This document shows positions 1 to 10,550 of a DNA stretch of 64,000 nucleotides, piece by piece. Source of the DNA: Symbiodinium microadriaticum. Lineage: Eukaryota; Sar; Dinophyceae; Suessiales; Symbiodiniaceae. Below the pieces are notes generated by a model. It made no database searches, was not told where the DNA came from, and was given only the letters and a program-made list of their open reading frames with translations. The number at the start of each line of letters is the position of its first letter. Positions within the stretch are counted from its first letter, which is position 1. The translations under genes were made by a program, and so were the position numbers. The stretch spans positions 276,704-340,703 of the forward strand of contig LSRX01000472.1 in assembly GCA_001939145.1 (NCBI GenBank). Direction: 5' to 3'.

Positions 1-45
1 CTCCTCCAACACTGCACGCAGGAAGGCCTCGCGCTCTTCCGCAGC
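1..45 (-). pseudogene. Partial second copy of the 5694-5830 exon
   Basis: The reverse complement reads as the start of the exon at 5830, beginning AAEEREAFLRAVLEE after an AG acceptor at 47-46. The rest lies outside the window, so I cannot tell whether this is a working paralogue or a duplicated fragment. Confidence 0.5.
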
Positions 46-97
46 CTCGACGTGGCAGCTGCTAGCAGGGACTTCATGCACGCAGCTTTCGTCGTTC

Positions 98-100
98 GTG

Positions 101-133
<33 letters not shown>

Positions 134-156
134 TTATGTCTGTGTGTCTGTGTACA
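98..156. repeat. GT microsatellite
   Basis: TGTGTG tract with interruptions. A shorter equivalent lies at about 5880-5920 in the duplicated copy. Confidence 0.9.
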
Positions 157-2483
157 TTCACACAGGCAACATAGACACTTACATGCATGCACGTATCATA
201 AAGCTGCAGCATGGACGACGAGAAAGATCAGCTCCTGCAGCATGCTGCCATTCAGCGTGCTGGCACAAAGACAAGCTCTGCCCTGCTGCTACGCATGGTG
301 CAGGATCAGGTGATCAGGCCAGCGGCTTTCTGCTTTTTCTCCTTCGAAGCTTCCTGCACGTGGGTAGCTACTATAGTAGGAAAGCTTGCGACTCAGAAGC
401 AAGGCGAGTCCTGCTCTGCCCCGCGCTGGGGCTCCTCAGCCTTGTCTGATGCTGATAGCGAAGCCTGTCCGGCTCGCATCATGAAGCCACTCCTCCCTGC
501 CCTACCGCGCTCGGCCGACAGACGGCATTCAAGAAGACATGCCCGGCACTCCCCCGACCGATTGAGGTGTTAACTCTGGTAGAGATGCAAATCACGGGCC
601 AAACCAACAAGAAAATTTCGATGCCACGGGCCTTGCAAGCTTCCTAGATCAATGCTGCAGAAGACCGCATCGGCGGATCCGGGCCTCCTTCGATCCGCAG
701 CTGTCCTGCAGAGTGGAGGCAGCTAGAAAAGCATGCGATCCAGAGTGAAGACGCGAGTCCTGCCCTGCCCCAGGCTGCGGCTCTTCAACTTTGTGTCCAA
801 GCGAAGCCTGTCGGCTCGCGTCATGAAGCCAGACCTCCCTGCCCTACCGTGCCCGGCCTAGAATACACGGCATTTTGCTCCACAGAAGTCACCGAAAGTA
901 TGATTCACGACCATCAAGACCCAAACAGAAAGGAAACGTCAATGATCTGCTTGCAACAAGCTGCAGAAGACCGCATCGGATCCGGGCCTCCTTGCCCTTT
1001 TCGTCGTCGCTGGCCTTCAGGGGCTGTGCCGATCCGATGCCAGGAGTTCAGCCAAGAAGTGGTAGAGTCAGAGTCTCGAACAACATGCAAAGCAGAATCG
1101 ACATCCCCTCCAAGACATAACGACCCAGCTCCCGCTGCCCCATCGCTTCAGAGCAGCACGTGCCAGACGCGTGCCGAAGGTTCGTTGTGCCCCTAGTCCG
1201 ACACAGAAGCTAGTCCTACCGTGGGAGCGGATGCAAAAGTGCCCGCGAAATTAAGCTACTCGTCATGATTGGCTACCTGTCTCCAACATGAGCGGCCACT
1301 TTTGGACACCCCTCCAGCGAGGCTCGGGACATGCGGAAGGGCCGGATGCTGAAGGAAAACTCTCTCGTTCACCTGCGAACTCACCTCGTGAGACAAGCTG
1401 TTCAACGCTGCCATGATGCTCCTCACTCAACTGAGACAGACCGCGAATGGTGAGAGCCTGGGGTCCTGGGGGTGTCAAGTTGCTGTTGGCAAGTCCTCCA
1501 CAAAGTCGAAGACAGCTGCAGTTCCGTGTAGCACTTCGTCGATCAGCATTTAACCAGGATCCTGTGCCCGAGGCCTCCACAGGAATCCATTTCGAATCAT
1601 TTCGATGAAGGTAGCGCCCTAGATCGCAAGGTCTTCGCTGGGGCCATGGTTTCCGAAACTCGACATGGTCTCTCTCAAAACCAAGTTCCGGTCATCGAAG
1701 CCGTAGGCCGGACGCCTTTTTTCGTGTGCATTTCGTCTGGATCTCCAACATCATGCCTCTGCTGCTCCTCTTGTCGGCCTGTTTCCTGACTTGGTTAGCT
1801 GAGTCTGCACCTTTTGTGGATGCTGGCCTATTTGTAACTCATGTGACTCATCTGTTTTTCTCTTGCCTGCATTGCCTCAAACTTGCCTCAAGGTGCGGGG
1901 TCCTACTCAAGATGATTCAAGCAAGCTTTGAACTTCTCAACCCCTGGCCTTGGGCCGACGATTCGTCAAGAGGTCGGGGAGGTTCGCGTGCCCTCCGCAG
2001 GGATGGGATGCCTGAAGAAAGCCACCTTGACTAGACCCTGCCTGGCACGGCTGTCGCGCGAGGCTTCCGCGCCTCGTGGTCGGGGCCCTGCCGTGGCAGG
2101 AGATTTGGCAAGAGCCATCTGACATGATAGACTTTGTCGAGTGCATGCCGCGTTCTACAAGCATGCAGCGGCATCAGGAAACAGTCAGTCCTTCTCGCGC
2201 TCCCCACAACAAATGCCGCACCTCAGCAACTAGCATCCGGTGCAATATCCTGTAATCACCCGCTGCAGCAGCACAACTCAGATACCCTTATCTGAGCTCG
2301 TCAAGTGGCTGCGCTGCACCCATCGCTCCGCAAGGCAGCGAAGGATCCAAGCAGTACAGTATAGCCCAATGAGGGATAATCCAATGCTCTGGAAGAGCTG
2401 CAATTGCACCTGGCTTTTTAACCCCTCCGAAGATCAACACATTTCAAGCAGCTACAGGAAGCTGTGCCCATTATCCGTTCGGC

Positions 2484-4545
2484 AAACTTGTCTGTGTGTG
2501 TGTGGGGTAGCTTGCCTACTCCAAATCACCGCCAGAACCTCCCAGTGGCAGCGGGGACTTGCAGGGACGAACAACTGCTCGGAGTTCCGAGCTTCCCTGC
2601 CTATGCAAACCACTCGAGCTCTGTAAGATCATAAAGTATGCAAGATTATGCAAGCAGTCCATGCCGGGAGTCTCCAGACGAGAAAACAAATACACTTGGC
2701 AGTGCATCAAGGGCAAGCTAATGGCACAAGTCAGACAGTGCTCATGCAGCAGATCGCGACATGCGGGGGCTCAACGGAAGACAGCATAAAGTGCTCGAGA
2801 CAAGAGCCAGATCTCCTTTGCCTGGAGAAAACGATAGCAGTGGATATCAGGGTGACACCTGCAGGTCTACCCCGACTTTGAGGAAGACGACAACGTCTTC
2901 GTCTCCCTCAAAGTCGGAGTAGACCTGCAGCTCCCAGCTGTGCTCCAGAACTGCGGCAGCGAACCAGCGAGAGCATCATCACCCCGGGTTTGGGCTCGGG
3001 ATCTTGGCGCTGTCGGAACTAGCTTGAGCACGGACTGTCCTTGCCAGCGTCACGCTGCAGCAGGTGAATGGATGTGCAGAGAACCGGGGCCGTGCATCTC
3101 GAGGTCCACGTCCACGGTTCTATGCACGCAGGGCAATCACCAGCTCACACCAGACTTTTCCATCTCTGCACAACGTGCCTTCAAAATGGACAGCCTGGCG
3201 CATCCTCGACGGCAGGGCAACAGTTTCTCAGCAGACTGCACTCTACTTGCGCGCCATGCCGAAGGATCCTTGATCCAGCAAACTTGTCTGCATGTGTGGA
3301 AGCTTGCCTAGTTTCCCAAATCGCCGCCAGAGCCTCCCAGCATCTCCCAGTGGCAGCGGGGACTTGCAAGGACGAACAACAGCTCAGAAACCCACAGTGT
3401 AACCCACATGCCCCTTTTTGGTGCTTGCACCCTTGTTTGCGTCATGACACGCATGCCTTGCACCCGGATTCCGACTTTGAGGGAGACGATGAAGAATGAG
3501 CCTCCGCCCCACAGACCCGGATCTGTGGGGCAGAGGCGCTCCCATGCTCCAGAACTGCGGCAGCGAACCAGCGAGAGCATCATCACTCCGGGTTTGGGCT
3601 CGGGATCCCGGCGCTGTCGGGCAAGGACAGTCCGTGCTCAAGCACCGACAGTGTACGGACTGTCCTTGCCAGCATCACGCTGCAGGTGTCAACGCCGCAT
3701 GTGCTTGTGCAGCTACCTGTAGAATCTGTAGTCAACTTCATAAGGTTAGCTCTCAGAGTTCCGAGCTTCCCTGCCTATGCAAACCACTCGAGCTCTGTAA
3801 GATCATAAAGTATGCAAGATTATGCAAGCAGTCCATGCCGGGAGTCTCCAGATGAGAAGACAAATACACTTGGCAGCGCATCAAGGACAAGTTAATGGCA
3901 CAAGTCAGACAGTGCTCATGCAGCAGATCGCGACGAGTGGGGGCTCAACGGAAGACAGCATGCAGTGCCCGAGAAGAGAGCCAGATTTTCTTTGCCTGGA
4001 GAAAACGATACTGTAGCAGTGAATCAGGGTGAAACGCCTGCCTTCCACCCGGGTCTGTGGGGACACGCCTGCCTTCCACCCTATGGGGCGGAGGCTCAGT
4101 CTTCAAAGAAGACATCCTCGTCTCCCTCAAAGTCAGGGTAGACCTGCAGCTCCCGGCTGTGCTCCAGAGCTGCGGCAGCGAACCAGCGAGAGCATCATCA
4201 CTCCGGGTTTGGGCTCGGGATCCCGGCGCTGTCCGTGCTTGAGCATGGACTGTCCTTGCCAGCATCACGCTGCAGCAGGTAATCTTCAAACGGTTCCGTA
4301 TTCGTGCAAGGGGCTTCGCCGGACCCGCGGCCACGGTTCCCGGCTCCATGTTGACGCTTCTTGCTGCCCTGCATGCAAAGTGGCACAACATGGGGACAAC
4401 GACGTCACGAGATCTTCCTGCTCTCACCAAAAAGTTCGCATCTCTGCTCCACGCGCCTTCAAAATGGACGGCAAGACGGATCCTCGACGGGAGGGCAGCA
4501 GTCTCGACAGTCTGCATTCTGCTTGCGTCCGTTCCCACTTCCTAG
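2484..4545. repeat. Degenerate tandem repeat block (2-3 units)
   Basis: Bases 2581-2850 recur almost unchanged at 3758-4031. A second module starting GCTCCAGAACTGCGGCAGCG occurs three times (about 2941, 3547 and 4161), each followed by a variant of GGACTGTCCTTGCCAGC. A third pair is 3174-3250 and 4450-4530. The block is a tandemly amplified unit of roughly 1.2 kb that has since rearranged; the middle unit (3277-3700) is partial. A short acidic peptide ending VYPDFEGDEDVFFED and a stop is encoded on the minus strand near 4107-4150. It may be the relic of a C-terminal exon that was amplified. Confidence 0.8.
2859..2930. repeat. 72-nt near-perfect hairpin
   Basis: Arms 2859-2883 and 2906-2930 are complementary over 25 bases with one mismatch. 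Inside them, AAGACG (2884-2889) pairs with CGTCTT (2894-2899) around an ACAA loop, leaving a 6-base bulge. Both strands read a similar peptide (QVYPDFEEDDNVF on plus, QVYSDFEGDEDV on minus), so the hairpin probably arose by inverted duplication of the acidic exon found elsewhere in this block. Confidence 0.85.
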
Positions 4546-5502
4546 CTTGAACACATCCCCTGATCAAAGCATGTCCCTCTGCCACGACGAACTTGGCTGA
4601 AAGTAGCACGGATGTCGCCGTCTGTTGATTGGGAGCAGAGGCGGGGGCACTCTTCAGCTGTTTTCGACACAACTAAAATAGCCGAAATAGCCATCTCTTC
4701 CAGGTTAGAAGGACAACCTACCGAGTAGGGTGCAAAATCATCGAAGTTCAACTGCTTCTTCGGCGTTAGGCGGACCGACAAGCTCGCTCCAATTTAGCCG
4801 AAGTGCACGCACAAGAAGTGTTAGATAAGGTGTTCAACGAAGCGAGACCAGCCGAAGTGAACTGGCACGCTTGCGACGTAGAGCTAGGGTTGTGTTTCAA
4901 AGCAGCCGTCCATCCCTCAGATCGCATCACACTTCCGCTGCCCTGCACGTGGCTCCGCCTGTTGAAGAAGACGCTTTCTTCGGGGCCTCAACTGTACAGA
5001 CTCTGTGCACCAAGTCCAAGGGCCCACAACACATCCCGCTCGTTTCCTCAACTCCGCCTTGCTTTTTCTATCCTCTGCTGATACTCCGAGGATTCCGAGG
5101 ATCGAGCGGGCTGGCCGATCTCCTGACCGCCAGAAGACCCAAGAAATTCAACGCCCAGACATTCGAGAAAGACTCGAGTGCGCACAAGCACCCTCAGCTG
5201 CCTGGATCACCATGTCAAAGGAGACCTTGGCCTCAGGTTGCCGACCACACGGAACTATTCTTGAACCCGCCACGGCAACTTCGGATGCTTGGGGCTCGGC
5301 TGTGGAGTGCCCGCACTCAGCGTACTCCTTCCGGATCGTCTGGTTGACGACCTGTACAAAAGTTCATCGTAGCACATTTGACGACCTTCGCAACCTTGAG
5401 GGCTGTGCATCTGCAATAGTTGCAACGCGCGAACAATGCGCCATGATGCAAGCGAACATGGTCAGAAGCTTTAGGCTGCAGTGCCTGCCTTACAGTGCTG
5501 AC

Positions 5503-5830
5503 CCGTTTCGGGGGCTTCCGCCAGGCCTCCAGCCGGAGTAGCATCTGTTGGCGCTTTGCCTCAAAGCACCCCCCTTCCCGAAGACAGGCTCCCTGATGCA
5601 CGGACACAGCGGCGAGAGAACTGCCCGGCGGCCTCCTTCTTCCGCATCATGTCCAATCGCTCCGCCTTCAGCACCAATCAGACTTGTGCTTACTCAGACT
5701 TCGGTAACGCAGCCATCCTAAGACTCTCGTCCACCCCGCTGTTCCACTGGATGAGCCCTCTCCACCCGTCAGCAGCCTCCGCGTGCTCCTCCAACACTGC
5801 ACGCAGGAAGGCCTCGCGCTCTTCCGCAGC
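5503..5830 (-). CDS. Three exons of an unrecognised charged, helical protein
   Basis: I infer three minus-strand exons: 5830 to about 5694 (starts AAEEREAFLRAVLEEHAEAA, ends near AALPKS), 5665-5600 (AERLDMMRKKEAAGQFSRR) and 5559-5503 (AKRQQMLLRLEAWRKPPKR). Each starts after AG with G as first exon base. Donors are probably GA or GT for the first (GTAAGC is at 5693), GC for the second and GT for the third. The peptide is rich in Glu, Arg and Leu and likely helical. I know no family for it. Both ends of the gene are missing here, and the first exon is duplicated at the left window edge. The exon chain is inference from reading phase and composition. Confidence 0.5.
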
Positions 5831-8088
5831 CTCGATGTGGCAGCTGCTAGCGAGGACTTCATGCACACAGCTTTCGGCATATGTGTGTGTGTGTGCCTCT
5901 GCGTGTGTATGTGTACATTCACATAGACAACATAGACACTTGCATGCATGTATCATAAATCATGGACGACGAGAAAGATCAGCTCCTGCAGCATGCTGCC
6001 ATTCAGCGTGCTGGCACCAAGACAAGCTCTGCCCTGCTGCTACGCATGGTGCAGGATCAGGTGATCAGGCCAGTGGCTTTCTGCTTCTTCTCCTTCGAAG
6101 CTTCCTGCACGTGGGCAGCTACTAGTAGGAAAGCTTGCGACTCAGAAGCAAGGCGAGTCCTGCTCTGCCCCGCGCTGGGGCTCCTCAGCCTTGTCTGATG
6201 CCGATAGCGAAGCCTGTCCGGCTCGCATCATGAAGCCACTCCTCCCTGCCCTACCGCGCTCGGCCGACAGACGGCATTCAAGAAGACATTATGCCCGGCA
6301 CTCCCCCGACCGATTGAGGTGTTAACTCTGGTAGAGATGCAAATCACGGGCCAAACCAACAAGAAAATTTCGATGCCACGGGCCTTGCAAGCTTCCTAGA
6401 TCAATGCTGCAGAAGACCGCATCGGCGGATCCGGGCCTCCTTCGATCCGCAGCTGTCCTGCAGAGTGGAGGCAGCTAGAAAAGCATGCGATCCAGAGTGA
6501 AGACGCGAGTCCTGCTCTGCCCCACTCCGTGGCTCTTCAACCAGCGAAGCCTGTCGGCTCGTGTCATGAAGCCAGACCTCCCTGCCCTACCATGCCCGGC
6601 CTATACTGTACACGGCATATTGCTCCACAGAAGTCACAGAAAGTATGGTTCACAACAAGCTGCAGAAGACCGCATCGGATCCGGGCCTCCTTGCCCTTTT
6701 CGTCGTCGCTGGCCTTCAGGGGCAGTACCGAACCGATGCCAGGAGTTCAGTCAAGAAGTGGTAGAGTCAGAGTCTCGAACAACATGCAAAGCAAAATCGA
6801 CATCCCCCCAAGACATAACGACCCAGCTCCGGCTGCCCCATCGCTTCAGAGCAGCACGTGCCAGACGCGTGCCGAAGGTTCGTCGTGCCCCTATGCCGAC
6901 AGAGAAGCTAGTCCAACCGTGGGAGCGGATGCAAAAGTGCCCGCGAAATTAAGCTACTCGTCATGATTGGCTACCTGTCTCCAACATGAGCGGCCATTTT
7001 TGGACACCCCTCCAGCGAGGCTCGGGACATGCGGAAGGGCCGGATGCTGAAGGAAAACTCTCTCGTTCACCTGCGAACTCACCTCGTGAGACAAGCTGTT
7101 CAACGCTGCCATGATGCTCCTCACTCAACTGAGACAGACCGCGAATGGTGAGAGCCTGGGGTCCTGGGGGTGTCAAGTTGCTGTTGGCAAGTCCTCCACA
7201 AAGTCGCAGACAGCTGCAGTTCCGTGTAGCACTTCGTCGATCAGCATTTAACCAGGATCCTGTGCCCGAGGCCTCCACAGGAATCCATTTCGAATCATTT
7301 CGATGAAGGTAGCGCCCTAGATCGCAAGGTCTTCGCTGGGGCCATGGTTTCCGAAGCTCGACAGGGTCTCTCTCAAAACCAAGTTCCGGTCATCGAAGCC
7401 GTAGGCCGGACGCCTTTTTTCGTGTGCATTTCGTCTGGATCTCCAACATCATGCCTCTGCAGCTCCTCTTGTCGGCCTGTTTCCTGACTTGGTTAGCTGA
7501 GTCTGCACCTTTTGTGGATGCTGGCCTATTTGTAACTCATGTGACTCATCTGTCTTTCTCTTGCCTGTGTTGCCTCAAACTTGCCTTAAGGTGCGGGGTC
7601 CTACTCAAGATGATGCAAGCAAGTATTGAACTTCTCAACTCCTGGCCTTGGGCCGACGATTCGTCAGGAGGTCGGGGAGGTTCACGTGCCCTCCGCAGGG
7701 ATGAGATGCCTGAAGAAAGCCACCTTGACTAGACCCTGCCTGGCACGGCTGTCGCGCGAGGCTTCCGCGCCTCGTGGTCGGGGCCCTGCCGTGGCAGGAG
7801 ATTTGGCAAGAGCGATCTGACATGATAGACTTTGTCGAGTGCATGCCGCGTTCTACAAGCATGCGGCAGCATCAGGAAACAGTCAGTCCTTCTCGCGCTC
7901 CCCACAACAAATGCCGCACCTCAGCAACTAGCATCCGGTGCAATATCCTGTAAGCACCCGCTGCAGCAGCACAGATCAGATACCCTTGTCTGAGCTCGTC
8001 AAGCGGCTGTGCTGCACCCATCGCTCCACAAGGCAGCAAAGGATCTAGGCAGAAAAGCCCGATGATGGATAGGCCAGTGCTGTGAAAC
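5786..8088. repeat. Segmental duplication, copy B
   Basis: Direct repeat of 1-2394. Its left end contains most of an exon (5694-5830) whose partial copy sits at 1-45, so the duplicated unit carried part of a minus-strand gene. Differences are scattered over all codon positions of the open frames they share, which argues against strong protein constraint on those frames. Confidence 0.93.
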
Positions 8089-9236
8089 AAGCGACCTACT
8101 TCTGCTCAGTGCTGCAAGAACCTTTTGGACAAACTAGTTGGTGCATAATAACAACCCATACGCATGGTGGCGATGTCAACAACCAGCCCGCAATGTGGCA
8201 AGATCTACGTGTAACGCTGCAAGAGGAGAAGGAAGCACCAGCATTCGCAAGCTCCACACCCAGAAGCGCACACATAGCGAGAGCCCCAAACTACACGAGA
8301 CGTACGTGTATATCCCAGTGCAACACAGCTCTTGATTCAATCAATCACAAGAAAGGTTGCACATGGATGCGCCCTTTTCACCCTCTCCAGGGGCCAACAG
8401 CTCTTGGAAGTTCTTGCTCCTGAGACAGGAGCCGCCCACCATAATTAAGGTGGATAGATCTACACGGTGCAACTCGGCAGTCGACGAAATGAGAGTGCTG
8501 GTCACCATGTACATCCCAGCCTGCAGCACGTCGTCCTGCTCTCCGATCCGCCTCGCACATTGGATCAAGGGATTCTTCTCGAGGCCAAGCCTTAGTTCTC
8601 GCTGCGTAGGATCTCTGGGCAGATGAGGCTTGGAAGCTGCGTGCGCGGCATGACACCCAAGCGCCGTGAGATCACGGGTTGATCGACTAGTCCACAGCCT
8701 CAATACGTCGCGGACCCTAGGAGCATTGCCATATAATAGTCATAATAGTCATATCATGTCGCTTTTGCTCGAAATCTAAGGGTACGTCGCACATCGAATC
8801 ATGTGCCTTGAACCTCTTTGGATTCTACACCTAGTCCTGATGGGAATCAATGTCACGGGACCGCGGTATGTGTCCGATTTTCGAGATGGTTTTCGGGTGC
8901 ACTCTCTGCCTGATGTAGAACCATCTACTGGTGCGGTCCCATCACGGCAAAGGCTGCTGCCAAGCAGAAGATCGCTCGCAGCCTCACCAAAGTTTCAAAG
9001 GGCCCCGGCCAACTGCTGGTCGACCGGGCGTGAGTTCGTTCATAACGCGCTCACAGGTTGGAGTGGGAGGTCTCGCACGCTCGTGTGTGAGATGCTTTTG
9101 CCACCATCTCCCTGAAACTGCAACTACTAGTGCTACTGTGAATTGACTGTTAATGCTAAAGCTGCTGCCACTGTCACCGCTGCTGCTACCGCTGTTTCAA
9201 GTTTCTGCTAACACTCCTACGACTAGTAGCCGCTCG
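8089..9236. other. No gene seen
   Basis: Between the duplicated segment and the microsatellite at 9237 I find only short, mutually overlapping open frames without protein-like composition, and no clear repeat. Confidence 0.5.
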
Positions 9237-9345
9237 CTACTACCACTACTACGACTACGACTACGACTACGACTACGACTACGACTACGACTACGACTAC
9301 CACTACCACTACCACTACCACTACCACTACGACTACTACTTCTTC
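9237..9345. repeat. CTA/CGACTA microsatellite at the 3' side of the retroelement
   Basis: CTACCACTACTACGACTACGAC-type tract, then ACTACC units, then CTACTACTTC. It has the same strand sense as the CTA tract at 17161-17290 on the other side of the element. Confidence 0.9.
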
Positions 9346-9439
9346 CACACGCAGCAAAGTGGTCCTTGCTTGGCTCCCGTATTAAGGCGAGGACGGCTCC
9401 CCGGCACCTGTGGTGCAATCCTTCGATTGAGGATCCCAT

Positions 9440-9505
9440 GGATGTGCAACCCCGACCCGAAGGTCCCATAAGCAGGTTGCATCGTCCGGTTGAAGACGAC
9501 GAAAA
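9440..9505 (-). repeat. Copy of the element's 5' leader inside its 3' region
   Basis: The minus strand here reads CTGCTTATGGGACCTTCGGG with a similar flank. It matches the sequence just upstream of ORF1 (about 17045-17008, CTGCTTGTGGGGCCTTCGGG). Roughly four in five bases agree over about 42 positions. The match may be a truncated second copy downstream, or a repeated terminal motif of the element. Confidence 0.6.
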
Positions 9506-9688
9506 GCTCGAAAGCAAACTGGAACTGAAAAGCTATGCAGTCTGGCTGGACATGTGCAGTGATCCTATTGCACTGCTCCTGCAGGCACACTTAAGTGGCA
9601 GTTGTCATGTGCAAGGCATCTCAACTGGTCTATACATCGTGGAAAACATGTCCGTGGCACAGCTTGACTGATCGACTGCAAGCTACTG

Positions 9689-10550
9689 TTATCCCTCTAA
9701 ATTAGAGCAACTTTCTGGGCAGCGCAAGTACAGAAAAGCATAGCAATTAGCTTGATGCTGTGGGTCAGTCGACATGTTGATTCTCGCAGCAGGCTTGGAA
9801 TCATCAGTGATTAAATCGCCTACTGTAGCATCATGAAGCACTGCCCGGTAGTGCCCGGAGAGCGGCTGCGGTCCCTCATGCAAAAGGGATGTCGCCCGAC
9901 AGTATGTCACATACTGCAGCTCCAGCGGATGTGCATGATTCAGATGTTGTGCAAACTTAGGTAAGACTAAGTAGGGGTCCGGGAATACCCTAACAGGAAC
10001 CTTATGGCACTGGGTTGAGGTGGTATGGAACCGATTGATCTGAATCAGGACCACAGGGGGCTCAGAGGTCAGCCCATGCAGGCCGGCCTGCGACAGAGAC
10101 CAGCGGTCCACAAGATGCTGCAAGGTAATTGGCTCCGAATGCAGGGAGGCCTGCTCTGTCAAAGAGGCCGGCAAGTAAAGTGGCCAGGTGTGGCCTTCGT
10201 CCAGATGCTGCGGCGTGCCGTCATGATACTGCCTAGCTTCCCAGGAACCATATCTAATTTGATCATGGAGTTGGGGCCTTAGGTAGGTGAGGTACTCAGC
10301 TATATCATGTTGTTGCGTAGGGTGCAACCAACCGCTGTGGACAGCTCGCCATGCCACATGCTGCCAAAGATTAACCGGCCGGGTCTGAGAGCAGAGCCAG
10401 CGGATCACTCGCATCATGGCGGGCTTCAGTGGCTCAACGGCGCCGGGAAGACCTGTTTTGTGTATCCAGCAAAATGCGAGGGCTGCAGCATTGCTGTAAC
10501 AGAAATTACTTGTGTTAAGGAGTCGTAAGGTCCTCACATGTCCTCGATCA
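9689..10550 (-). CDS. Ubiquitin-specific-protease-like (C19) domain of the retrotransposon
   Basis: In the ORF2 frame, directly after the linker ORF ends, the sequence has the landmarks of a USP. LLNTSNFCYSNAAAL matches the Cys box (Cys codon 10499-10501; family pattern N-x-GNTCYMNA). TQQHDIAEYLTYL matches the QQDAxEFL motif. VVLIQINRFH matches the strand before the fingers/palm. PLSGHYRAVL matches the His box (His codon 9851-9853). ITDDSKPA fits the Asp position (codons 9800-9805), and CYAFLYLR fits the terminal strand. Cys-to-His spacing is about 216 residues, short for a USP, so inserted loops are probably absent. The stop TAA is at 9689. Likely role: removal of ubiquitin or a ubiquitin-like tag from element or host proteins. 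Activity is untested. Confidence 0.82.

Larger units (their letters stand above)
1..2394. repeat. Segmental duplication, copy A (cut by left window edge)
   Basis: This stretch recurs in the same orientation at 5786-8088 with sparse substitutions and a few indels. Base 1 matches base 5786, and similarity fades after about 2394/8088. Copy A has 46 bases (908-953) that copy B lacks, and the GT microsatellite near 98-150 differs in length. Because the match starts at base 1, the duplication extends left of the window. Apart from the exon at the left edge I see no convincing gene in it. Confidence 0.93.

Noticed and set aside
1263-1580. 105-codon minus-strand frame unchanged in both duplicated copies
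   Set aside because: Identity is expected from the recency of the duplication; composition is poor and no splice or start context supports it.
1726-2034. 102-codon frame with a signal-peptide-like start, present in both duplicated copies
   Set aside because: The copies differ mostly at amino-acid-changing positions, there is no family match, and the hydrophobic start follows from a CTG-rich stretch.
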